A stretch of 64,000 nucleotides of DNA from positions 62,001-126,000 of the forward strand of contig JAVLUZ010000838.1 of the NCBI GenBank assembly GCA_036768485.1, written 5' to 3'. The stretch comes from Mermis nigrescens (Eukaryota > Nematoda > Enoplea > Mermithida > Mermithidae). Positions 16,682 through 28,880 of the stretch are shown in pieces. Numbering within the stretch: the stretch's first letter is position 1; each line of letters begins with the position of its first letter. The notes below the pieces were generated by a model that saw only the letters and a list, made by a program, of their open reading frames with translations, searched no databases and was not told where the DNA came from. The position numbers and the translations under genes were made by a program.

Positions 16682-17135
16682 GCATACACTTATATGAAAT
16701 TATGTCTTTGAACCTGTAATAAGCTTGCCTAGCTGAAATCTTGAAGATTTATATAGCGTTAAGTGAGACGGCTATCTTTGACCAGCAACCAATTTTTAAT
16801 TATTCAATTTACCATCGAAGAAATTTCAGAATTTCGGCTAAAACCTAGCGTTAAAAAGGGTGCATGAATTCTTCCTTATAATATTAATGCATTTTATATA
16901 ATTTGATAGAAGAAATGAATTATTTACAAGATCATAATTTTGTGGCTTTGGATTTTTTGAATTCATTCAATGCAACGAATTTTCGTGAACCCCATTCTTC
17001 GTAGTATACAAACGCAATTGAAGTTTAACGTAATGAAAAACTCACCAAACTTAACTAAAACGAATAATAAAATTGACAATTTCAATCTGAGGACATTAAA
17101 CAATAGAGTAAAGAAAGACGTATGAGTATTATGGC

Positions 17136-17313
17136 CATAAGTACATGGGCAGCGACCAAATTTAGGGGGTTTAAGTGGTGTAAAACGGAAAAAAATCCCA
17201 AAACATGCCAGAAATTCAATCCTGATGAGTCTATCGATTTCTGGGGGTCCACCTAATTCTCAGGCGTCTGACCTCGCCCCACCGCAAGCCCCCTTCCCCC
17301 ACGCTCACGTGTG
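17136..17313 (+). mobile_element. TGGGC-type hAT-like MITE, short copy
   Basis: CATAAGTACATGGGCAGCGA to CACGCTCACGTGTG, with flanks ATTATGGC/ATTATGAC (17128-17135, 17314-17321; 7 of 8). It lacks much of the core found in longer copies, so it is an internal-deletion form. Confidence 0.7.
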
Positions 17314-17639
17314 ATTATGACCGTAACTGTCAAAAAAATTTTACACTGACGTTTCAAGCTGAGATTTACAAATTAACTTGAAACAGTTACAATTTTTTTA
17401 TTCCAATTTAATAAACAGTGGCCTTTACAAAAGTGTAAACCGAATAAGCAATAGCAAAGGTGACGCAAGGAATTCTATTTATTTTGTTGCCCTGTGTTTA
17501 CTATTTCAAAAAATGTTAAAAATTATTCGATACGTTTAAATAGTCGAAACATTTGTACTCTTTTTCTGAGCCATTCTCTTAGTGTTTAATTATAACTTCT
17601 GCATTTGTAACGCGTCATTTTTTTGCAGACAACTAGACG

Positions 17640-17805
17640 AATGTCTCCATCCCTCCAAAGCCAGAAAATTTTTGACCTCTCTCGGTTTTGGAAAACATCA
17701 AATTTTTGGATGTTTTTAAGCGTTTTCTGATTAAAAATTGGAGGTCAATTACCCCCCCTTAAAATGGCCGAACCCCCTCCCCCAATTTCAAGCCATTACA
17801 TGTTA
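17640..17805 (+). repeat. Diverged relative of the 16496-16681 repeat
   Basis: Shares AAGCCAGA..ATTTTTGACC, AAAATTGGAGGTCAATTACC and a C-rich end followed by CATTACATG. It abuts the tRNA-bearing foldback element at 17807. Confidence 0.5.
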
Positions 17806-17806
17806 G

Positions 17807-18948
17807 GGCTTTGGTGTAGCTGGTTCACATAGGTATATATTAAGTAAGATAGCCATGTTGAAAAGCTGCCACCTAGCTGGTTCGAATTGAGTCAAGTCAA
17901 AACAAATAAGGCAATGCTTTAATTGTTTCCGAAGATTCATGTGAATGACCAAAATGTTGGTGCAAGTGTTTAAAATAAGCCTAAGTAATAAAATATTATT
18001 TTATTATTTAAAGTATTAAAATTGACCCGTTACTCAGGCTTTTTTTACAAGCTGCACCAATATTTTGGTCAGTCCATGATACTAAGCCTAAGCCTAATAA
18101 GCAGGTAAGCTAATGCAAAACATTGCGAATACCTTGCATTCATTATCAAAATAAACCAGCGTTAGCAAGGACGTAACCAGCATTTCCATTTTGGGGAGGT
18201 GGTCAAGATGCGTAAAAATAAAAGCATTTTTCAGAATATATCGGCGGGCTCTATGCCATGGTGAAGAAAATTGTGATAAAAAATATCAATTTTCACTTCA
18301 TTTCATACTCATGAAACTTCTATCGGTCAAACTAGCTGCACAAGTGATTTATCATCCCTTAATCGACAAATAGTTTCCTACCTTTTAATCCATATATTCT
18401 ACTAAGAAAAAGATATAGAAATTAAATCATTTGGCAAGGAGCGCCGAAAAATTTAACATGTTCTACTTGTCTGGCCCAAATTTGAGTAATTTTGAGCAGG
18501 CTGGAAGACAAAAATAAAAGATAAACAGTAAATCCGGTGCAAAGCACCGGAAAAATTGTTTACATGCTCTTCAATTTCAACTCAAATTTGAGCGATTTTG
18601 AGCGGCTTAGAAGACAAAACTATAAATAAACAATAAATCGGCGCGGAGCGCTGAAAATTTTTAGCCTACTAGCTAAAAGTACACACAAAAATCAGCTTTG
18701 GCTTTTTTCCTTCACTCCCCTTTGCATTTTTTCCATTATGGATCTTTCTGGGGGGGGCTTCAAAGACCCACTGACCCACGTCCATAGTTAGTTGATTGGT
18801 TGAGCTTGTGAACTTAGGAGTGAGAGGTCCACGTTTTGATTCCGGTTGACAGCAACTTTCTTTTGTTCATCGGATTCTACCAACTGCATAAATATAACTT
18901 TATAATATGATTATCTTAATACATATGTGAACCTGCTACCCGAATGCC
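17807..18948 (+). mobile_element. Second tRNA-bearing foldback MITE, interrupted
   Basis: The same architecture as 6465-7048 in opposite orientation: left end GGCTTTGGTGTAGCTGGTTC, central hairpin 17950-18075 (TGACCAAAATGTTGGTGCAA..ATATTTTGGTCA), then CTAAGCCTAATAAGCAGG, a tRNA-like part, and right end ATACATATGTGAACC..ATGCC. The tRNA-like part is cut after CCAGCGTTAG by an insertion of about 620 bp at 18168-18785. The uninterrupted length would be about 520 bp. Confidence 0.7.
18168..18785. mobile_element. hAT-like element nested in the foldback MITE
   Basis: Interrupts the tRNA-like segment, whose uninterrupted form is visible at 6560-6628. Ends share GGACGT..CAG (CAAGGACGTAACCAG on the left; inward from the right GGACGTGGGTCAGTGG). 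Flanks AGCGTTAG/ATAGTTAG are a partial 8-bp duplication. It contains three GGCGC..AGCGCCGAAAA-type motifs about 100 bp apart (near 18438, 18537 and 18637). Confidence 0.6.
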
Positions 18949-20028
18949 AGTGAAACGCCCTCCAAGACCATGTATGGCTACGCCAACCGTATAATTGTCG
19001 ATTGTTTGTAGAAATCTTTGCTCGCATGGGTCAACGCATCCCAATATTCAGGCGTATTTTAAATGCTGGCGCCAACATTTTGGTTAAGCATGAATGCACT
19101 AACTAATCCTAAGCCTAATAATCAAGTCAACCCACGGGATAAAGTTGTCAACGTAATAAACATTTAATTAGAGCATTCCTCATATTGCAGTTGTCTTATT
19201 CGCTTTTTCGTTAAGTAACGCCTCTTAAAAATGTCATATATGCTATCAGATGCGAAAACCTAGGAAAATTGTGAAGGAAGGATATTTCAGGCACAAGGCA
19301 CAACCTTATATACCTACTTTTTTCAATTCATGTAGAAAAGGTAGATGCCAACCTCCAACCTACCACAGAAATACCGCACACATTTAATGGCGGCAGGCCT
19401 GTGTCCAAGATTTTGTTTTAGAAGGGGGCATGACCAATATCTTCTTTAAGATGTAAGGGGGACTAAAGGATGAATTTTGGCTTGCAAAATTGCTATCCGG
19501 ATGCCTTAGATGAGGTGAGAATACAAAGGAAACCATTTCTCCTAGGGCTGAGGGGGTCTACGGAAGCGCGCTCAGCGCCCCCTTCCCCGTGGGGCCCGGG
19601 AATGGAAAATTCTCTTAAAAACGAGCACTTCAATTTTGAAACGTAACCTTGAAATTTTTACAAAAACAGACGAATCACGGTTCCGAATTCACCCTAAAAA
19701 TGGTTGAAGCGCATTAGAAAATTCAAAATCATCGCTTTAGATTGTATAAAGACTAAAAATGGAGTGTTTAAAATGCGCGCTTGGAACCAACTGCTCTATT
19801 TGTAATTGAAAGCGCGAATCGCCGAATTTTTATTGATTTTTGGCTAAAAAAGCGAAGGGTAGCTTTGATTTGGAGTTGAGGAAAAAATCATTTTCTTGAG
19901 CGGCCACGTGCCCCCCTCTCCCCCTGGATACGGGCCCCTGAATCATATTAAATCCATTCAACGCAATCACCACAGAATTTTTGTTTGAGGTTACTTCACT
20001 CAAACGCATATTTGCCTTGCAACCACTA
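18949..20028. other. Intergenic; partial foldback copy and a G/C-rich repeat
   Basis: 19030-19150 repeats half of the foldback hairpin and its flank (GGCGCCAACATTTTGGTTAAG, CCTAAGCCTAATAATCA, shown in part). 19385-19940 is a non-coding repeat-like block with GGGGGC and CCCCTC tracts at its borders and no clear termini. Confidence 0.4.
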
Positions 20029-20294
20029 GGTAGGCAGCACCGAAATTCTGGGATGGGGGTGGAAAAATTTCTGGAGAGGGTGAAAAAATTTTTAAAGGTC
20101 AAAAATGGTCTCAAAAGTGGTCGTATTGCGAAAAACTTAATTTTTTGACGTTTCTCATCGAGCACTATCCAATGGCATCAAAAAATCGCTTAAAAAGCAA
20201 AAAAATTGAAAAAATTGAATTCTGGGGGTATTTTGATTTCAAGGGGGTGTTGCAACTTCGGGGGGGGTTGCATACCCCCACGCCCACGTGTGAT
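20029..20294 (+). mobile_element. TGGGCG-type hAT-like MITE
   Basis: CACTAGGTAGGCAGCACC to CACGCCCACGTGTG, with flanks CTTGCAAC/ATTGCGAC (6 of 8). It has the core GAGCACTATCCAATGGCATC. Confidence 0.7.
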
Positions 20295-20999
20295 TGCGAC
20301 ACCGTGCAGCTGATGAGAACTTTCAATCAGTAAAGTTTTAGAGCAGTTTGTCAATAAAAGTGCTGCCTTGCGCGACTCAGTGCAACTTAATCCTCAATAA
20401 GAAGTAAAATAAAATTAAATCAATTCAGCGCCATGTACTGGAAAATTTCGAATTTTAATCTCACCATAGCGTGTTTTTGAATAACAAAAACTATCAGTTT
20501 CGTACAGATCCGAATTTTCAATCATATTGTATTTCTAGAACAAAGTTGTCTATAAAAAAGCTATAAGCGGCGCGCGACACAGCATGCACAGACATTGATA
20601 GCTTTGGCTCGAAGCGATCGGTAAAATGCGAAATTTTGTATCTCTAAAACGCATTTTAGCATCAACAAATTTCCACAAAAAGCCAAGATCAAAAATTTTT
20701 CCCATTCCCCAAAATTTTGGTGTAATAGCAGATCAGAATGTGGAATCAAGTCCACCAAACATCCGATTGATTTTTAAAGCTGCGATCTTTTGCTGTTGAG
20801 ACCGGGCTGAATCGTTGGACAATGGACAGCTGACCTGCTCTAAAATAACAAAATGGCGCTATCCGAGCGAGGCGAAAAAATCCGAAGAACTCACAAAATA
20901 AGACATTGTATACTTCCCTACAGTATTCTTGTCATTTTGCTATAGATAAAAAGCCTTTTACGCTGTGAACGCAGGCAGTATCTTTCGTTTTGGGAACCT

Positions 21000-21355
21000 T
21001 GGAAAAAATGATTGAAATTTCCACTTGATAAAAATGGTTGAAAAATGAACTTGAAAAAATTCATTGAAAATAAATCTTGAAATAATTGGTTGAAAAATAA
21101 ACTTGAAAATAGTCATTGAAAATAAATCTTTAAATAATTGGTTGAAAAATAAACTTGAAAAAAGTCATTGAAAATAAATCTTGAAATAATTTGTTGAAAA
21201 ATAAACTTGAAAAAAGTCATTGAAAATAAATCTTGAAATAATTGGTTGAAAAAATAAACTTGAAAAATTAATTGAAAAGTACTCTTGGAATAATTGGTTG
21301 AAAAATAAACTTGAAAAAAGTCATTGAAAATGAATCTTGAAAAAAAACGGTTGAA
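21000..21355 (+). repeat. TTGAAA-based minisatellite with higher-order unit
   Basis: About six copies of a unit near 53 bp, each made of four roughly 13-bp subunits that begin TTGAAA (GGTTGAAAAATAAAC, TTGAAAAAAGTCA, TTGAAAATAAATC, TTGAAATAATTGG). The outer copies are more diverged. There are no non-repeated spacers, so it is not a CRISPR-like array. Confidence 0.85.
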
Positions 21356-21598
21356 ATTTATCGCTCAACGTAAGTTCTACAGTATTTCAGAGGTAATTTT
21401 CGATGTGATTTTTTAAGCCAGAAGAACTCATAATTTTGAATTATAAGCTCAGTTGGATGTCAGTTTGATTGATGAATGTTCGACTTATTTGAAAAAATTC
21501 GATCAAATTTTATAAGACAACTTGAATATCAGAATACATTTAGCATAAATAAGTATATCAAATAATCAACTTATTTGGTGTCATGTAATGTTTTTTTC

Positions 21599-21743
21599 AG
21601 GCCGGAAGGACCATAAACTTGAAAAAAATGGTTGATTGCATCTTAAATTTCGCCGTTGAAATTATCTCCAAACTTGAAAACTTTGGTTGAAACTATGCAT
21701 TTTACAACAAATCAACCAAGTTTTTCAAGTGATCCTTCCGGCT
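21599..21743. mobile_element. Small MITE with GCCGGAAGGA termini
   Basis: Left AGGCCGGAAGGACCATAAAC, right (read inward) AGCCGGAAGGATCACTTGAA, both continuing into CTTGAAAAA..GGTTGATT. The subterminal words TTGAAAAA and GGTTGA are those of the nearby minisatellite, which may derive from such an end. Confidence 0.55.
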
Positions 21744-21859
21744 TTCCGTAAGCCGTGTAAAAAATACTAAAATTGCTATATGTTACAGTGTTAGAAAAAA
21801 CTTTACACGTTCTTTACACAGAAGGTATTTGATGTGAAAAAAACGCCGGTGGCAAATCT

Positions 21860-23690
21860 TTTAATTATCTTTTCTATAAAAAAATCACATCTCCCAGATG
21901 TGTCCCGTTATAGTCGCAGGGGTAGTGACATATATTGAAGGTACCCAAGATTATTATAGGTACACACTAACGCGCTACCTATGATGAGGTATACACCACT
22001 GTTTAGCAACTTCTTTTTAACTGAACGAAAGCAGACAAATTCTCTCAAGTTAGTAGAGCCTAGCTTCAGTTTATATTTATTACCTCTAAGAGTGTCAACA
22101 GTAAATTTGTACATACTATACTGCTCGCAATTTGAAATTAAAAAATAAATAATTTTATAAATAAAGGTGTTGGGATATTTTCATTCTTTTCTGCATAAAC
22201 TGACTTCCGCATTATTAAACCTGTCGTTGTGCTTTATATTTTAATATATTTACGTTTATGGCAGGAAAGAATACGTAAATTAGTCAAAGCAAATGATTTG
22301 TTCAATTCTAATTTATGGCAATCGACTTCATTAAGCTCTTCATATTTTTTATTAATTGTGTTAAGAGGTCTAGAGCAAACGTAATGATCAGGCGATCTGA
22401 ATAAGTTGTATCCTAACTAAACAGAAGTCTGATTAGCAGCAAATTGCAAAATATCTAGAAACACTGTCAAAAAACTTTGAGGGGTTTGCTAGAGCCATTT
22501 TAAATTTCGGAAGTGGTGCAAGCCATTCATGCTCGATTTTATTTGCAATTTGATTGATGGTAAAATTCCAGCGTAAGCCCTAGTAGGGCAGCAAAGCACC
22601 GTATTCGCAATTCGAGTTATTGACGACATAACCAGAACATCTTTCTTAATCTGAATTATCAGAATTTGTAGATTGCGTACAAGAATCGCGGCCAATTTCC
22701 AAGAGTGCTGTATCAAATACGCAGATGATAACATCTGCAAAGGCTTGATACCAAAAGAACAATGTGATACTTTATCTGATTCTCCATGTTCAGTTTCGGT
22801 TCATATTGCTGCTTGTACAAAACTGTGCTCAGTCTTAGTATTGGGTCGCTGACGAGAAATTTTAAAGCTTGTTATTTCTGTGTGATTTATATCACGCGTA
22901 TCCGTATTACTTTCTATGTATAATGTATAAGTGTTAAATGTAAATAATTACTTTATATGAATAAAGCTCTAAATCTGGGAAAGAAAATGTAAGCTTCACA
23001 TAAAAGTCAAGCATTTTCCAGGAATCATCTGTGAACAACTTTTAAATGACCATTTCTGAAATAAAATGTATATGACACAAAGTAAAGAAGCAGAAATGAT
23101 TTTGAGAATAAAACTAGCTAAAATGGCGTATCGCTGCCGTATGTGACTAGATCAATCTTTTACAAATGGCTCGCTTTTTTCCCATTTGCAAAAAAATTAG
23201 ATATCATTGAAAAACAAATATGCTGTGGATTGTCGTAAAGTTACAATGTCATATTTGTTAATGTGTCATATTTTTTTATCTTGGAAAGGAGGGGACATGG
23301 AAAAAGCTATTTATGCCTACAGAAGTCACAAAAGAAGAATATGCTCAGCTTTAGCATCCAAGCCTGCAAAAGTCACATAATATGCTATAAATCACACTTT
23401 TTACTATAACACAAGAACCGAAGTACCTATATTCTGAGGCCTGCAAAAGAAGAAGCACTATAATCTGAAGAATGAAAACAAAGCATAGACTGCATAAAAA
23501 GCCAACAGCCTAACCAAAGCACTAAATGATAAATTCTCTCATTGCTGAGTAGTGAAACTGCATCACGCTTCTAATGCACATTTTTAGGACAATTTGCGTA
23601 GATTAAATTTAGTGAAAGCCCTTTTAAGTCGAAATTATACAAAAGTGTACGCATCAAATAATGGTTTACAGCTCCTGAAAAGGTTTAATA
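21860..23690. other. No recognisable feature
   Basis: AT-rich DNA. A frame at 22489-22740 (minus) carries ADVIIC, reminiscent of a reverse-transcriptase box, but nothing around it supports that. The stretch 23281-23345 resembles part of the dispersed repeat seen at 35475-35735. Confidence 0.4.
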
Positions 23691-23759
23691 AATTTAACGT
23701 GAGTAGTATACCCTGGCACCCAAGGACACCTATCTTATAGCGTTGTAGCATTATAAAAC

Positions 23760-24010
23760 ACGGGTCTGTCCCTCCCAAGCATGCCCAGGCGTGCCCAGAC
23801 CTGCCCCATAGGCCTGAGCAGTCCAGACCTGCCTGGACCTGCCCATATGCCTAAGCACTCTATGGAGGGGGTTCTAAATTTAAGGACAGTTGAAAGTGTA
23901 TTTTTTAGGAACCAGTGTGTAAAGCGCAGGTGACCGGCCTACCTCTGCCCCTAACGGCCCAAATTTGCACATGCTTACCCGCCCATAGACCCGGGCCAGA
24001 ACCTGGGAAG
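23760..24010. repeat. C-rich stretch with repeated CCTGCCC words
   Basis: Irregular repetition of TGCCCAG/CCTGCCC/GCCTGA words, much richer in C than the surroundings. It could be a decayed MITE or simple-sequence DNA. No frame with a motif. Confidence 0.4.
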
Positions 24011-24475
24011 AGGGTCACAGAAAAAGGGGGATTAGTATTTGTTTTTGTAGGAAGAAGAGCGGGACACAGAAAGGTGAGCATCTATTCAAAGGTCAGCCGC
24101 CATGACGAGGCGGATGGGCTTTTGGAACTAAGAGCCGACCATGTTTTTCACTCTTTTCTTTATTACAACGTTAAACCTTAATACGAATTTATAATACAAT
24201 CAATTTCATAATCAGCAATTTGATCATCGCTTTCTGTCCTTTTTGCCTTGTATTCCGGCTTCATTCCTCCCAAAAATATACAAAATATAGTAGAACAACT
24301 CCTCTTCGTAATTTGTCCAGGCTCGCTCTAAGCGAAGTAGCAAAATACCAAAATCCGCGAACTTTTTTTTTCAGTCAAATTTCTGGCTTGTCTGTATAAT
24401 TCTGCTTCTATTTTCCATTGACATTTGTGATGATCGGTAAATCGATTACAAAAATATATGGCTATGCGTACCGTG

Positions 24476-24747
24476 CATACCTGAGCATGAGTAGGGAGGT
24501 GGGGGTGGAGAGGGGGTATGCACTCCTTCGAGAAACTAAAATATCCCCAGAAATCGAAATACCCCACCAGAATTCAATTTTTGAAATTTTTTCCGTATTA
24601 TTCGAAATTTTTTTGATGCCAATGGATAGTGTTCGATGAGAAACGTTAAAAAATTGTGTTTTTTCGGCATACCACCATTTTTAAGGCCATTTTTGATCTT
24701 TAAAAAATCTTTCATTCTCCCTCAGAATTCTGGTGGACCCACCTGTG
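24476..24747 (-). mobile_element. TGGGCG-type hAT-like MITE
   Basis: CATACCTGAGCATGAG to GTGGACCCACCTGTG, with the family core GATGCCAATGGATAGTG..GAGAAACGTT. Flanks GTACCGTG/GTACTAAG (5 of 8). Confidence 0.7.
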
Positions 24748-24755
24748 GTACTAAG

Positions 24756-25400
24756 TCTCTTGTATTCATAATTGTGAATGGATTCAAGTTGAGTACAAAA
24801 AATGATAAAGGATTCCATTTTGAAGAGCCGACTGCTCAGTATTGAAAACTAATAAGCAATGACCTCAGTTTCTGTTTTTCCCTTTATATACTTTTTAAGA
24901 ATGGGCCTTCAACCCAACAGTATATCGTAAATAATATGATCGTCGATACATTTTCTAGGTGAAGTTTTCGTAATAAACTTTTTTCGTTGCTGAAGTCTTG
25001 CCATAGGCTGCATGATGCTTTCAAATCTTCAGTCTATATGCATCTTTTCACTTAATTAACAAATACCTCTTTTTGCGTTTTTCTCTATACGCTTGTCTCA
25101 TTTTTGGCCAAAAGTACCGATCTAGTTTTCTTCATCTACTAAAGACTGTTAGAAGCCCTTGTATAGTGCATGTGGCGGGGCCCCCTGGGGGCCTTTCGGG
25201 ACCTCAGGGCCAGGGCGGCCGCACACTCCGCACATGCCTAAGACCGAACCTGACGCTAGCATAACACGCGTTAATGCAGAGCCATAAATAAACAGCATGA
25301 TTCGAATGTCATTATTCACCTGGAGCTTTTTAATTGAATATTGATTTAGTATTGTCATGAAAATGTGGTACTGATATTAAAGCGAAATCTGCTACTTTAC
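24756..25400. other. Intergenic with one G/C-rich block (about 25160-25255)
   Basis: The block GTGGCGGGGCCCCCTGGGGG..GGGCGGCCGC stands out strongly from AT-rich surroundings and has weak inverted ends (GCATGTGGCGGGG / GCATGTGCGGAGTG). No gene. Confidence 0.35.
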
Positions 25401-25409
25401 ACAGGCCAA

Positions 25410-25605
25410 GGTTCCATTTTTATGTTGCTCAGAGAAATCTAATTAGTTAGCAGAGTCTTATGGTTTTTTTAAGCGCATAGGGACTTTTCCTATTTTCTTT
25501 CTTTTCTGTCTTTAATCATCCACGATTTCAAGTATATTTGTCCTTTTTGTTCCATCGGAGCATTTTTCTTTGCTAGTACTCTACTTTTAATTAGCATATG
25601 AGTAA
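25410..25605 (-). repeat. Dispersed repeat B (inverted copy)
   Basis: Read on the minus strand it matches GCTCCGATGGAACAAAAAGG..AAATATACTTG..AGGAAAAGTC, the core of a repeat of about 200 bp also present near 28440, 35475, 40080, 46610, 47690 (inverted), 52860 and, mirrored, 60755. Confidence 0.6.
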
Positions 25606-25734
25606 ATCAGTCAGTAATCACATACGATTACATGCAAGCAGTCGAAAAAACGAAGAAAACAATATTGTTCGACACTTCAGACTTACTTTTTTTAACATGA
25701 TCACCTTTCATCTTATTAAAACTGATCGAATGTT

Positions 25735-26290
25735 TTCAACGTAAACTTTACGGCAACTACCGGGTGTAAAGAACACTTAAAGTCAGATTTAAATAATCGA
25801 CCTTTTGCAACGCTTAAGAACTGAAATTAATGTTCAGTGTAAACTTAGCATAGCTACAGAGTGTAAGAGAGCACGCAGTCATACCTGTAATTTTGACACT
25901 ATGGAACATATTTATAATAAAATTTACGTTTTGCAATGCTTTAAAAGTAAAATAAATTTGTAGTGTAAACTACATATCAACAATAAATGAATAGTGCAAC
26001 CTTTACACAATGCTAGAGAAAAGTAAGAGTCAGATCCGTTCTTCTGACTTTACGTCGAACATTTAGAAAGAACTAAGCTTTCCAGTGCTCTTGAAGTAAA
26101 GTTAATTTTTAGTGTAAACTTTATACAGCCACCGAGTGTGAAGAAGATTATAGTCGGATTCGTAATTCTGCTATAATTATGATATTAAATCAATATTTAT
26201 AAAAAAATTAACTCTTCACAATGATATGACGACAAAGAAATATTAGATGTAAACCATTTTACGCCACTGTTGAGTGTAAACAAATGCGCT
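25735..26290 (+). repeat. Degenerate GTGTAAACTTTA tandem repeats
   Basis: Five spaced copies of a block AGTGTAAACTTTA..GCCACCGAGTGTGAAGA (near 25740, 25838, 25965, 26115 and 26248). The family recurs at 37280-37470 and, inverted, at 44795-46560. Confidence 0.6.
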
Positions 26291-28880
26291 CAGCTGACGC
26301 CTGACGTTCGATTCCTGGTACATTTTTAGACTTCTGATCATGTCCAGAATCATAACCGGAGAAGTTGGCAGAAAAAACAAGACGTAAACATGTTTAACAC
26401 TTGATTTGCTCCTACAAACGAACTTAATAGTGATATGAATAAACATAATTTGCTGTGACGCTTAGCCCTAAAAAATCTTCATTTTTAATTCATTTGACCT
26501 ATCCTGACTTCTTACGGAGATATAGCCGAAAAAAAGGAAGAAAAACGTACAATCTCAACGATTCTGCACGTTGTAAACTTGAAAAATCTGAACTCAACTT
26601 CCATCTATGTGTAGAAAAATTCAGTTTATAAGAAGCATTTAAATTGCAGAACGCTTTTGTATAAAAAACTTCCATTTTTCATCTGATTTAAGATATCGTT
26701 CAATAAAAAAGGGAAAAACGAGTTTTTTGTTCAATGTTACATCCTATTTTATGCTCCGGTATTATGAGGGACATGTAAGCAGGGGACTGGGCAAAACTTT
26801 CCTGCTTATACTGTGATATTGCTTTTCATTATTTTTCGCGGCATTAAAATTTGTAAAACCTCGATTTCCTCTTGATTTTCTAATCAAATGATAAGCTTTC
26901 ATCGAGTTGATAATCAGAGATTGCTTTCGTACTTGGAAGAATCAAACATTGAATGATAATTTGGCTCTGCTACAATAACAAGAAAGTAATGTATGTTTTC
27001 AATTTCCGCTAGTACGTTGACTAAATTTAACAAAGTAACAGCGATTTATCAGAAGCAGAAACTAAATTATCTTCCCAGAAAAGATTGGGTACTACATAAA
27101 TTCCATAATAATGGCTGCTTTCCAGTAAAAATTTTTGGATCGCCAGAAGCTAAGTACAGTGAGAGCTATTCAAATGCGATCCATAGTGGAAATATATTTA
27201 AAATATTTCGGACGCAAAATGACATATTGTTGACTGATATTCCTTTTTGTAAGGTTCAAATCTTATTAGGTTACTTTAGGTTGTTTATATCAAGAGCGCA
27301 AAAGAGAGAATACTTCACAAAGGCAGGACTTTCTAGCAAACAAGCAAAATTTAATTTTTGCATGTTACCATAAGGTATCTAAGCCAATCAGTATACATTT
27401 AAAATAAGTCAAAAAACATCTAATGTTTATTGCACAAACAACGGATTAGAACATTACTCATTATATGCCAATAATACGTGTTTTCTTATCATAAATTTCG
27501 CAAAGATCCATAATAATTATCGTTGGTTGATTTTGAAATATCGCTAATGATTATTGTTCATTGATTTCGATGGACCAGTTCACTAATCAAAATAGGGCTT
27601 TCTGGTCAACAAACAAAATTTAATATTTGTGTGCTTTGCTAAGGTTTTTGAGCGAATTAGTATTCATATAAAGAAGGGCAAAAACATTGAATGTTCATCG
27701 GACAAACAACGGACTACAACGTCAATTATTATATATCTATAAATCTTGGGTTTTGGTCATAAATTTCGCAAAAACCGATAATGTTTATTATTAGTCGATT
27801 TTGAAAGTTCGCACTTTTTTATACATGTACGTCATTGACACTACAAACCTACTGTAAATTGTTTTCGTTTATGTAGAAGTATTGCTGAAAAATTAGTATT
27901 TGTTGTCGAATTGATTATGATTGATGAATATTGTGACAAATACATAGTGATAAATATCGCTCGTCGAAAACGTACGAAATGTATGTAAGCCAGAAATCTG
28001 AATATGTACTAGATAGAAAAAACACTCATGTAGCGGTAGAGAGCCAGGCAAGATAAAAGCTGCATTTTCAGGCTAAAAATTTGAGTCAACTTTGTCAAGG
28101 AAAGTCTTCCTGTCATGTTAGGTACTCAAAAATATACTGTTTGCGATCGCATTTAAGGCTTTTAATATTTTGGACGCCAAATCGTAATGTCTATCGTTTT
28201 CAGGCAACTCATTCGTAATTAACAGAAAAGACTTACGCTAATACATAGATAATAATGGAGCTAATTTGATTCTAAAATTGTCTTACATTCTATAACAATG
28301 CATAACTGATGTGCTTTTTCTGAAGAAATCTTTTGTAAAATTCTTGTCCATCAAATCAGGAATATGGATTGGGTAAGAATTGTCTTGTTTACAATGTGTG
28401 TGTTGACTTAACAATGATGTTTTCCTAGTTGCTCGACTGTGTGTCAGTCGGGAAGTTACTGTTTGCGTTCATGATTGAATAATTCAAATTCTTACTAGTA
28501 AGGAAAAATGCTTTGATGGAACAAAGAGACGAATATACATGGAACTGGTGGAAGACTAGAAAGATGTTTTCTAAGTGAACAAATATCATAGGAATCTGAA
28601 TTGAGGTTTTTTCTATGTGGCGCAAAAGTCGAAGTAAAAAAGTTAGGGTCGTGTCTATAGCGCTTCAATATAGAAAAATTGCAAATTCTTCTGTAAAATG
28701 GCTATAAATTTACCAAAAATTTTAGGTTGAATTACTTTAACATCAATTATGCAAGTATACCGTCTTTTGCCATTATGCTGGCAAAAGAATTTAATTTTAT
28801 TTCAACCTCTCAATTTCTCACCTTCTGAATAGCTGTCCTACCAGACCGACCATGCTGTGCATACCCACTATTTTTTATCC
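26085..28880 (+). repeat. 3-kb dispersed repeat, copy A
   Basis: Collinear with 37265-40520 at roughly 75-80 percent by eye (examples: GCAGAAACTAAATTATCTT, TTGGCAGA, CGAATTCATTCCTGG-type blocks). It includes an internal direct duplication of about 270 bp (27323-27360 against 27593-27631) and dispersed repeat B near its right end. A 126-codon frame at 26993-27373 is broken in copy B and has no motif. Unknown class. Confidence 0.7.

Noticed and set aside
21000..21355. CRISPR-like array
   Set aside because: The units are continuous tandem repeats with no unique spacers, in a eukaryotic context.
22489..22740. Reverse-transcriptase-like box (ADVIIC) on the minus strand
   Set aside because: The neighbouring residues do not follow any RT family pattern, and no other RT motif is present in nearby frames.
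26993..27373. 126-codon frame as a gene
   Set aside because: No start context or motif, and the collinear repeat copy at 38.2 kb has several stops and indels, so it is not conserved.
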